Assembly (NCBI GenBank): GCA_046760785.1
Contig: JBHIET010000104.1
Span: forward strand, 1-8,715
Length of the DNA stretch: 8,715 nucleotides
Direction: 5' to 3'
From: JBHIET01 sp046760785
Lineage (GTDB): Bacteria > Chloroflexota > Anaerolineae > B4-G1
Part shown: one piece after another, positions 1 to 5,194 of the stretch
Numbering within the stretch: position 1 is the stretch's first letter
How the letters are laid out: the number at the start of each line of letters is the position of its first letter
The notes under the pieces: generated by a model
Seen by the model: only the letters and a program-made list of their open reading frames with translations
What the model was told of the DNA's origin: nothing
Database searches by the model: none
Made by a program: the position numbers and the translations under genes

Positions 1-156
1 CGCTTCGCGGCACTCAGGACGACTGGCCTGATTTAGCTGCTAGCGGAGTGCGAACGCCTGGAGAACGAAATCCGCCTATCAAATACCGCACGCCATCAGA
101 ACCTGCGGAAGGGTTCGCCCCCAAATTGCAATGCACCCCCAATAACGAGCAACCAG

Positions 157-185
157 TTGCCAAATCTCCCAACTCGTTGTATCAT
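157..185 (+). promoter_or_regulatory. Sigma70-type promoter for rpe
   Basis: TTGCCA (157-162) and TATCAT (180-185) each match the housekeeping -35 and -10 consensus at five of six positions and are separated by exactly 17 bp. The predicted transcription start, about seven bases past the -10, falls near 192, only about three bases before the rpe ATG at 195. No Shine-Dalgarno sequence precedes that ATG; the bases just upstream are pyrimidine-rich. The transcript would therefore be leaderless or nearly so. The promoter call rests on sequence alone. Confidence 0.6.
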
Positions 186-194
186 ATCTCCTCG

Positions 195-881
195 ATGAGC
201 TGTACAATTAAGATCGCCCCCTCCATACTTGCCGCCGACTTTGCCTGTCTTGCCGAGGCAGTCAAGGCTGCCGAGGACGCTGGTGCGGACCTCATCCACG
301 TGGACGTGATGGACGGCCACTTCGTGCCCAATATCACCGTTGGCCCGCCTGTCGTGCGATCCCTGCGGCGCGTCACGAGTTTGCCCCTCGATGTACATCT
401 GATGATCAGCGATCCGGCTCGCTACGCGCCTGTCTTCGCTGAGGCTGGCGCCGATGGGCTCACCGTCCACGTCGAGGCTACCCCGCATCTGCATCGTCTC
501 CTTCAGCAGATTCGAAGCCTGGGCGCGCGCTCTGGGGTCTCTCTGAAGCCAGCCACGCCACCAGCGGCCATCGGCGAGATCCTGAACGACGTAGACTTGG
601 TACTGGTGATGGCCGTCAACCCAGGTTTCGGCGGGCAAGCTTTCATTGAGCACACGCTACGTAAGATTGCGCAGGTGCGGGGGATGCTGGATAGCGCCGG
701 GAGTGAAGCGGAGTTGGAGGTAGACGGCGGCATCAGGCCACAGATGGCGGAGCAGGTCGTGGCCGCCGGTGCGACGGTGCTGGTGGCAGGACAGGCCGTA
801 TTCAGCGCGCCAGAAGGGGTCGCAGCGGCGATCAAGGCGATCCGCGACGCGGCCTGCAGGGGGCAACGCGTACAGGTCTGA
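195..881 (+). CDS. rpe: Ribulose-phosphate 3-epimerase
   Basis: Interconverts ribulose 5-phosphate and xylulose 5-phosphate in the pentose phosphate pathway; a soluble cytoplasmic TIM-barrel enzyme. The 228-residue product has the family's usual length. It starts with the typical KIAPSILAADF segment, then HVDVMDGHFVPNITVGPP (from residue 35), DVHLM, and the phosphate-binding VMAVNPGFGGQ segment. The four expected divalent-metal ligands are all present: H35, D37, H68 and D177, with D37 and D177 the catalytic acid/base pair in the family. The reading frame stays open upstream to a GTG at 48 and to the window edge, but the extra residues resemble no part of the family, so ATG 195 is chosen. A promoter ends ten bases upstream and there is no ribosome binding site. 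The gene is convergent with rpmB. Confidence 0.96.
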   Translation: MSCTIKIAPSILAADFACLAEAVKAAEDAGADLIHVDVMDGHFVPNITVGPPVVRSLRRVTSLPLDVHLMISDPARYAPVFAEAGADGLTVHVEATPHLHRLLQQIRSLGARSGVSLKPATPPAAIGEILNDVDLVLVMAVNPGFGGQAFIEHTLRKIAQVRGMLDSAGSEAELEVDGGIRPQMAEQVVAAGATVLVAGQAVFSAPEGVAAAIKAIRDAACRGQRVQV

Positions 882-885
882 AGCA

Positions 886-917
886 GGCAAAAAAGAAGTC
901 CCCGGTTCAAGGGGACT
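886..917 (-). terminator. Rho-independent terminator of rpmB
   Basis: A perfect 7-bp stem (AGTCCCC at 897-903 with GGGGACT at 911-917) has a 7-nt loop. Read on the minus strand it is followed by TCTTTTTT (complement of 889-896), which is the classic intrinsic terminator form. On the plus strand no T-run follows, so it should mainly end rpmB transcription running toward rpe. It begins only a few bases after the rpe stop codon. Confidence 0.8.
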
Positions 918-928
918 GATCGGAGCGT

Positions 929-989
929 GGCTCCTCTCCGTGCCATCCTCCCTTCCCTCGTGAGGGAGGGACAGAGTGGGGGAGAGGCC
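929..989. repeat. Nested intergenic inverted repeat between convergent genes
   Basis: An outer stem pairs CCTCTCC (933-939) with GGAGAGG (981-987) and may extend by GG (929-930) with CC (988-989) across a two-base bulge. It encloses a second inverted repeat at 951-970, nine-base arms with one G-T wobble around a two-base centre. No T-run flanks it on either strand, so it is not an ordinary intrinsic terminator. It could be a short palindromic intergenic repeat or an extra 3' structure that protects transcripts; copies elsewhere cannot be seen from this window. Confidence 0.45.
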
Positions 990-1171
990 TAACGGCTCTT
1001 ATTCAACGTCCGCAGGCAGCGTGTGCATAGGTACCTCCGGCGCATCTGACCGTTGATCTCCACTCGTACGCGCTGGATGTTGGGTTTGAATTGGCGGTTG
1101 GTTGCCCGCTTGGAGTAGCTGACGTTATGCCCGAATTGGGGACCTTTGCCACACATCTCACACTTGGCCAT
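989..1171 (-). CDS. rpmB: Large ribosomal subunit protein bL28, zinc-binding form
   Basis: Structural protein of the 50S ribosomal subunit. The 60-residue product is full length and opens with MAKCEMCGKGPQFGHNVSYS, the standard L28 start. It carries two Cys pairs, C4/C7 and C49/C52, the zinc-ribbon arrangement of the Cys-containing (C+) L28 type, and is rich in Arg and Lys as expected for rRNA contact. The start is set by GAGGTGA (1184 down to 1178), six bases before the ATG. Another ATG closer to that site is out of frame with the L28 sequence. It is divergent from the Asp23 gene and has its own promoter and terminator, so it is probably transcribed alone. In Firmicutes rpmB also neighbours yloU and yloV, which supports the assignment. 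Confidence 0.97.
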   Translation of the reverse strand: MAKCEMCGKGPQFGHNVSYSKRATNRQFKPNIQRVRVEINGQMRRRYLCTRCLRTLNKSR

Positions 1172-1203
1172 GCCATATCACCTCGCAATAGTTCTAGTAG
1201 GAT

Positions 1204-1212
1204 GTATCATAC
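1204..1212 (+). promoter_or_regulatory. Candidate -10 for the Asp23 operon, overlapping the rpmB -10
   Basis: GTATCATAC is a palindrome apart from its central base, so it offers TATCAT to the plus strand (1205-1210) as well as TATGAT to the minus strand. The TATCAT hexamer is the same as the rpe -10, and the surrounding TGTATCATA is shared exactly with 178-186. No good -35 lies 16-18 bp upstream on the plus strand, so forward activity is less certain. If used, transcription would start near 1217, about 40 bases before the Asp23 start. Confidence 0.35.
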
Positions 1213-1234
1213 CACAAGAAGTGCTTTCGCGCAA
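1206..1234 (-). promoter_or_regulatory. Promoter of rpmB with extended -10
   Basis: On the minus strand TTGCGC (1234 to 1229) and TATGAT (1211 to 1206) are separated by 17 bp. TGG directly precedes the -10, giving the extended -10 form TGnTATGAT. The expected start is near 1199, leaving a leader of roughly 28 bases containing the rpmB ribosome binding site. The -10 is well matched and the -35 partly matched. Confidence 0.6.
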
Positions 1235-1257
1235 TCACGTGTAAATTGGAGAACATG

Positions 1258-1608
1258 ATGCAAGAGAGTAGCCTGGGGCGCATCGAGGTCTCACCCACGG
1301 CCATTGCCAGCATTACGAATGAGGCAGTGCTTAGTTGCTATGGCGTCGTAGGGACTGCAGCCAAGGACCTGGCCACTGGCATCGTCAACGTCTTGTCTAG
1401 CGCCAGCAAGCGTGGCATCGCGGTGCGCATCGAGGATGGCCAGATCATCATTGACGTTTACGTGATTATCGAATACGGCACCCGCATCGTTGCCGTGGCT
1501 TGCAGTGTCATGAATGTTGTGAAGTACAGCGTCGAGCGGGCATTGGGCATACCCGTCGCCGCAGTCAACGTCCACGTCGAGGGGCTGCGCATCAGCGATA
1601 CTGATTGA
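1258..1608 (+). CDS. Asp23/Gls24 (DUF322) family protein, YloU-like
   Basis: Member of the Asp23/Gls24 alkaline-shock envelope protein family. The small soluble proteins of this family are linked to cell-envelope stress in Firmicutes, but no biochemical activity is established for the YloU branch. The 116-residue product spans the whole domain: GRIEVSPTAIASITNEAVLS at the start, a glycine-rich turn YGVVGTA, a DVYVIIEYGTRI strand and the closing VNVHVEGLRI motif. No signal peptide or membrane segment is seen. Two ATGs lie in tandem at 1255 and 1258. GGAGA at 1248-1252 gives better spacing to 1258, so that start is preferred. A TTG at 1246 is also in frame but overlaps the ribosome binding site. 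It sits just upstream of the FakA gene, as yloU does before yloV in Bacillus, and is probably co-transcribed with it. Confidence 0.9.
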   Translation: MQESSLGRIEVSPTAIASITNEAVLSCYGVVGTAAKDLATGIVNVLSSASKRGIAVRIEDGQIIIDVYVIIEYGTRIVAVACSVMNVVKYSVERALGIPVAAVNVHVEGLRISDTD

Positions 1609-1619
1609 GGGGCATTAGC

Positions 1620-3284
1620 GTGTTGACGGACAAGGAAGTGTCAACGGCTGTCCAGCAGTCTCCCCGCCTGGGTACGGATGGCCAGGGCTTCAAACGATTG
1701 ATCAAAGCCGCACTGGTTTGGCTGCAACATCACCAGACTGCCATCAACGTGCTCAACGTTTACCCGGTTCCCGACGGTGACACGGGGACCAACATGGTTC
1801 TGACGATGCAGGCCGCCTGGGACGAGATCGAAGATTCTCCAGAACACAACGTGGGGCGGGTAGCTCATCAGATGGCTCACGGTGCACAGTATGGCGCCCG
1901 GGGCAACTCCGGCGTCATCCTCTCCCAGATCTGGCGCGGGTTCGCGCGTGGCTTGAATGGGAAGAGGGTCTATCGCGCTCAAGACCTGGTCGCTGCCTGT
2001 CAGGAAGCGGTGACGACGGCCTACAAGGCCGTGGTTGAGCCGGTCGAGGGCACGATTCTCACCGTCGCCCGCGCCGTCGCCGACGCAGCGACCAGGGCGG
2101 CGGAAGAGACGGAGGACCTGACGCGCATATTGGAGTATATGGTGTTCGCCGCCCACGAAGCCGTCACGCTCACCCCTTCACTGCTTCCGGTACTCGAAGA
2201 GGCCGGGGTGGTGGATGCCGGCGGCCAGGGGCTATTCGTCATTCTGGAGGGCATGTTGCGCTACTTGCGAGGAGAATCCATCACTGAGGATGCTGAACTG
2301 ACCGAGGCGGTGGATCTTATCACCACAGGGTTAGCTCCCGGTGAGGTCAGCTACGGCTACGACGTACAGTTCCTAATCGTCGGACAAGGTCTCAACGTGG
2401 ACACCGTGCGGCAGAGAATCGCGGAAATGGGCGAGTGCGCGCTCGTCGTGGGCGACCCTACGATGGTCAAGGTGCACGTCCACGTGCCTGACCCCGGTGT
2501 TCCCATCAGTTACGGGGCCAGCCTGGGCTCACTGCGCGACGTCGTGGTGGAGGACATGCAGGCCCAGTATCAGGACTTCATCGTCGAACGCGAGTTGTCG
2601 CTCTCTCCCTCGACCCAGAAGGCTGCCCAGGAGACCGGCGTCGTGGCCGTCGCCATGGGCGATGGACTGGCCCGCGTTTTCCAGAGCCTGGGCGTGGGCG
2701 CTGTCGTGCACGGCGGCCAGACAATGAATCCCAGCACCCAGGACTTGCTTGAGGCCTGCGAGAGTCTGCCGGCCGAGCGGGTGATCCTGCTGCCCAACAA
2801 CGGCAACGTCATCCTGGCTGCCGAGCAGGCCTGTGCGCTCAGCGACAAACTTATGGCCGTCATCCCCACCCGCTCCATCCCACAGGGCATCGCGGCGCTG
2901 CTGGCAACCAACTACCAGGCCGATTTTGAGACCAACGTGGCCGCGATGACGAGCGCGATGGAAGAGATCAAGACGGGTGAGGTTACTACCGCGACCCGCT
3001 CGGCGACGATCAACGGTGTGGAGGTTGCTGAAGGACAGATCATCGGCCTATACAACGATGAGTTAAAAGTGACCGGCACGACGGTCGAGGAGGTCGTGCA
3101 GTCGCTGTTGAAGGAGATGGACACAGCCCAAAGCGAGATCATCACTTTGTACTATGGCGACGCTGTCGGCGAAGGGGACGCCAACGCGCTGGCCGACCTA
3201 CTGCGGCAGAACTGGCCTGATCAGGAGATCGAAGTCGTCGCCGGTGGACAACCCCACTACCATTACATCCTTTCGGTGGAATGA
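1620..3284 (+). CDS. fakA: Fatty acid kinase catalytic subunit FakA (DAK/YloV family)
   Basis: Predicted ATP-dependent kinase that phosphorylates a fatty acid held by a FakB (DegV) partner, yielding acyl-phosphate for phospholipid synthesis. The product is 554 residues, close to known FakA proteins. The N-terminal DhaL-like domain (about 1-210) has NVYPVPDGDTGTNM with Mg/ADP ligands D52 and D54, and GARGNSGVILSQ (from 92). The middle domain ends in VKVHVHVPDPG with H286 and H288, matching catalytic His282/His284 of Staphylococcus aureus FakA. The Cys expected before them (Cys240 there) appears as D248 in YGYDVQF. The C-terminal, FakB-like domain contains GGQTMNPST (365-373) and LPNNGN (391-396). 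The GTG start at 1620 is chosen because GAGGGG (1607-1612) lies seven bases upstream; a TTG at 1605 overlaps the Asp23 stop. Two FakB-type genes follow, supporting the role. Family assignment is firm; the fatty acid substrate is inferred. Confidence 0.9.
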   Translation: MLTDKEVSTAVQQSPRLGTDGQGFKRLIKAALVWLQHHQTAINVLNVYPVPDGDTGTNMVLTMQAAWDEIEDSPEHNVGRVAHQMAHGAQYGARGNSGVILSQIWRGFARGLNGKRVYRAQDLVAACQEAVTTAYKAVVEPVEGTILTVARAVADAATRAAEETEDLTRILEYMVFAAHEAVTLTPSLLPVLEEAGVVDAGGQGLFVILEGMLRYLRGESITEDAELTEAVDLITTGLAPGEVSYGYDVQFLIVGQGLNVDTVRQRIAEMGECALVVGDPTMVKVHVHVPDPGVPISYGASLGSLRDVVVEDMQAQYQDFIVERELSLSPSTQKAAQETGVVAVAMGDGLARVFQSLGVGAVVHGGQTMNPSTQDLLEACESLPAERVILLPNNGNVILAAEQACALSDKLMAVIPTRSIPQGIAALLATNYQADFETNVAAMTSAMEEIKTGEVTTATRSATINGVEVAEGQIIGLYNDELKVTGTTVEEVVQSLLKEMDTAQSEIITLYYGDAVGEGDANALADLLRQNWPDQEIEVVAGGQPHYHYILSVE

Positions 3285-3285
3285 G

Positions 3286-3320
3286 TAGTCAGTTAGTCAA
3301 GCGGTCAGATAGTCAGTTAG
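3286..3320. repeat. Imperfect 8-bp tandem repeat
   Basis: Just after the fakA stop there are four consecutive octamers: TAGTCAGT (3286), TAGTCAAG (3294), CGGTCAGA (3302) and TAGTCAGT (3310), followed by TAG. All share a GTCA core in the same phase. The first and fourth units extend to an 11-bp exact direct repeat, TAGTCAGTTAG, at 3286-3296 and 3310-3320. It may be a simple replication-slippage repeat or a series of protein binding sites; nothing in the window decides. Confidence 0.6.
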
Positions 3321-3357
3321 GCGACGGGACTATCGCTGGACTGCCAGACCGCCGGAC

Positions 3358-3381
3358 AGGGCGAGCGCAAGAGTTCGCCCT
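3358..3381. repeat. Short palindromic intergenic repeat with 7-bp stem
   Basis: AGGGCGA (3358-3364) is the exact inverse of TCGCCCT (3375-3381) around a 10-base loop. Only a weak T-run (TTTT, 3385-3388) follows on the plus strand, so at most it is a poor terminator after fakA. Its right part, GCGCAAGAGTTCGCCC (3365-3380), matches 14 of 16 bases at 105-120 upstream of rpe. The adjoining CCCTACATTTT (3378-3388) appears inverted and exact at 8688-8698. These matches suggest a repeated intergenic element. Confidence 0.5.
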
Positions 3382-3434
3382 ACATTTTGAGAAGGTACAG
3401 GCCATCGGACTACCAGGCTAATTTTGGAGGTTCC

Positions 3435-4352
3435 GTGTCCAGAGCATACATCGTCACCGACAGTGCAGCAACTATCGAACCGACCATCGCCGAATGGCTC
3501 GAAGTCACCATTGTACCGTTGACCGTCCGCATTGGCCACGAAGACGGCTCGACGGCTCGACCGAGCGTCTCGCCGAAGTCTGAACTCGCCGAAGTCTACC
3601 AGGACGGTACGGACTTGGGCCACGAAGAGTTGCTGCTTCGTATGGCGCGTGACCGCATCCATCCTGAGGTAGTCGGCCCGACGGCCAAGCAGTTCCGGCG
3701 CATATATAACCGCCTCACGCGCCGCACTGACCAGATTATCTCACTCCACTCCTCGGCCAGCCTCAGCCTCATTCACCGTGAAGCCCAGATCGCGGCTCAG
3801 GAGTTTCTGGGGCGTTGCGACATCGCGGTCATGGATTCGGAGACGCTCTCCCTGGGTTTGGGTATTCTGGTGCAGGAAGCAGCACATTTGGCCCGTGAGT
3901 CTGTCCCACTGGGCGGGATCGTGCGCCGGATTCGGGGGATGATCCGGCGTATCTACATCGCTCTCGTCACCGACACGTTGGACTATCTGGAACACAGCCG
4001 ACTTATCAGCCCAACCCAGGCCATCCTGGGCGCTATGTTGGGCATCAGGCCCTTCCTGGCGATCGAAGAGGGCAGAATTATCCCTATGGAGAAAGTCCGC
4101 AACCCTGAACGGGCGATAGACAAGCTGGCTGAGTTCGCCAATGAGTTCTCCAACATCGAACAGATAGCTATCTTGCAGAGCACCCCCTATCCCACGGAGA
4201 AGACAAAGGCATTACAGGAGCGATTGGAACTCATCGCGCCAGGCCACGAGTTCCCCATCCTGCTCTATGGGCCGCTGCTGGCTTCCCACATCGGGCCGGA
4301 CGGGATAGGCCTGGTGGTGTACGAGGGAACGGCGAAGGAGATGTTACCCTGA
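3435..4352 (+). CDS. DegV family protein, divergent FakB-like fatty acid-binding protein
   Basis: DegV-fold protein, the family that includes FakB, which binds a fatty acid and presents its carboxylate to FakA. The product is 305 residues, somewhat longer than the usual 280-290. It starts with the DegV hallmark AYIVTDSAATIEP and ends with GPLLASHIGPDGIGLVVYEG, including the conserved His (H285). The Ser expected to contact the ligand is S111 in ASLSLIH, but the surrounding LSGTY consensus is lost. The usual PTTxxP loop is replaced by PEVVGPT (77-83). About 16 residues at 37-53 are extra compared with the next gene and coincide with repeat-like DNA. The GTG start at 3435 has GGAGG (3426-3430) four bases upstream; a TTG at 3387 would add residues unlike the family. 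It overlaps the next DegV gene by one base (TGATG). Lipid binding is likely; partnership with FakA is inferred from context. Confidence 0.87.
   Translation: MSRAYIVTDSAATIEPTIAEWLEVTIVPLTVRIGHEDGSTARPSVSPKSELAEVYQDGTDLGHEELLLRMARDRIHPEVVGPTAKQFRRIYNRLTRRTDQIISLHSSASLSLIHREAQIAAQEFLGRCDIAVMDSETLSLGLGILVQEAAHLARESVPLGGIVRRIRGMIRRIYIALVTDTLDYLEHSRLISPTQAILGAMLGIRPFLAIEEGRIIPMEKVRNPERAIDKLAEFANEFSNIEQIAILQSTPYPTEKTKALQERLELIAPGHEFPILLYGPLLASHIGPDGIGLVVYEGTAKEMLP
3545..3597 (+). repeat. Repeat-rich in-frame insertion within the first DegV gene
   Basis: CGGCTCGA occurs twice in tandem (3545-3552, 3553-3560). Next come two copies of the 13-mer CTCGCCGAAGTCT (3569-3581 and 3585-3597), 16 bp apart. 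The segment encodes roughly residues 37-53, which have no counterpart in the neighbouring DegV protein. There IGNRSYRDNGTGLSREEF aligns across IGHE...VYQDGTDLGHEEL. The reading frame stays open throughout. Confidence 0.6.
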
Positions 4353-5191
4353 TGAGCCGGCTGCGCATTCTCACCGATAGCACGTCCGACGTGCCCCCCG
4401 AAGTGGCGGCCCGATTGCACATCGCTATCGTGCCAGCCTACGTTCAGATCGGCAATCGCAGTTATCGCGATAATGGCACCGGGCTCAGCCGGGAGGAGTT
4501 CTACACCCAACTGCCCACGATGCCGGCCGTGCCAACCACCGCTGTACCGCCAGCCCACGAGTTTGCCATGGCGTATCGCGGCCTGGTCGGCCAAGTGGAC
4601 GAGGTGATCGCTATCGTGGTCTCAACCAGCCTGAGCGGGATGTACAACGTCGCTCACCTGGGCGCGCGGGAGGTGCCGGAATTAAAGGTGCACGTGGTAG
4701 ACTCCGGGCAGGTCACAATGGGGCTAGGCTGGATGGCCATCGCTGCGGCCGAGGCAGCGGCGGACGGCCAGAGCGCCGAAGAGGTCCTGGCCCTGGTCGA
4801 GGATATGAAGCCTCGGGTGCGCGTCTATGCGATACTCGACACATTGGAATACCTGCGGCGCAGTGGACGGGTGAGTTGGGCACGGGCCAAGAGCGCTCAG
4901 ATCCTGCGTATCAAGCCGATTGTGGAGGTGTTCCTGGGCAAGGTCAGGGACTTGGGGCGGACGCGGACGCGACGCCGGGCCATCGAGCGCCTGGTGGAGC
5001 TGGTGCGCAACAAGGGGCCGTTGGAACGGCTGGCAATCCTCCACACGTACGCTCCCGAAGCAGAAGACCTTCGCCGCCACCTAGCTGACCTCTGCTCACC
5101 CAAGCAAGTGCTTACCGTAGCAGTCACCACGATCATCGGCGCCCACGTAGGACCACGAGGGTTGGGTGTGGCTGCAGTAGCCGCTGGATAG
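4352..5191 (+). CDS. DegV family protein, canonical FakB-like fatty acid-binding protein
   Basis: DegV-family fatty acid-binding protein, predicted FakB partner of the upstream FakA. The 279-residue product has the family's normal length. It shows LRILTDSTSDVPPEVA at the N terminus, the PTTAVPP loop with T62 and T63, STSLSGMYN with S95, RIKPIVEV followed by an Arg-rich RTRTRRRA stretch, and IIGAHVGPRGLGV with H265. T62/T63, S95 and H265 correspond to residues that contact the fatty acid carboxylate in characterised FakB proteins. The ATG at 4352 overlaps the preceding stop codon (TGATG), indicating translational coupling; a GGAG lies upstream at 4337-4340. With the preceding paralogue it makes a two-FakB set, as in bacteria whose FakB proteins prefer different acyl chains. 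Which chains are bound here cannot be read from the sequence. Confidence 0.92.
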   Translation: MSRLRILTDSTSDVPPEVAARLHIAIVPAYVQIGNRSYRDNGTGLSREEFYTQLPTMPAVPTTAVPPAHEFAMAYRGLVGQVDEVIAIVVSTSLSGMYNVAHLGAREVPELKVHVVDSGQVTMGLGWMAIAAAEAAADGQSAEEVLALVEDMKPRVRVYAILDTLEYLRRSGRVSWARAKSAQILRIKPIVEVFLGKVRDLGRTRTRRRAIERLVELVRNKGPLERLAILHTYAPEAEDLRRHLADLCSPKQVLTVAVTTIIGAHVGPRGLGVAAVAAG

Positions 5192-5194
5192 GAC

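Noticed and set aside
125..132. ATTGCAAT palindrome upstream of the rpe promoter as an operator
   Set aside because: An 8-bp palindrome alone is expected by chance and no second copy or known regulator site supports it.
1..194. Frame continuing upstream of rpe to a GTG at 48 and to the window edge, and a frame ending in TAG at 34-36 that could be the tail of an upstream gene
   Set aside because: The upstream residues do not resemble the epimerase family and a promoter lies inside the stretch. The 11-residue tail ending at 36 is too short to identify. No gene is called here.
96..653. Long minus-strand open frame opposite rpe
   Set aside because: It is the antisense shadow of a firmly identified gene and its translation shows no recognisable family.
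1003..1188. Alternative minus-strand start just beside the rpmB ribosome binding site
   Set aside because: It is out of frame with the L28 protein; the in-frame ATG at 1171 has correct spacing and gives the family N terminus.
3358..3390. Intrinsic terminator for fakA
   Set aside because: The stem is followed only by a short TTTT after an intervening TACA, so the terminator form is poor; it is listed as a repeat instead.
4118..4150. CTGAGTTCGCC-like sequence in the first DegV gene as a third copy of the shared repeat
   Set aside because: It encodes an ordinary DegV helix (KLAEFANEF) with no extra residues, so resemblance to the repeat is likely chance.
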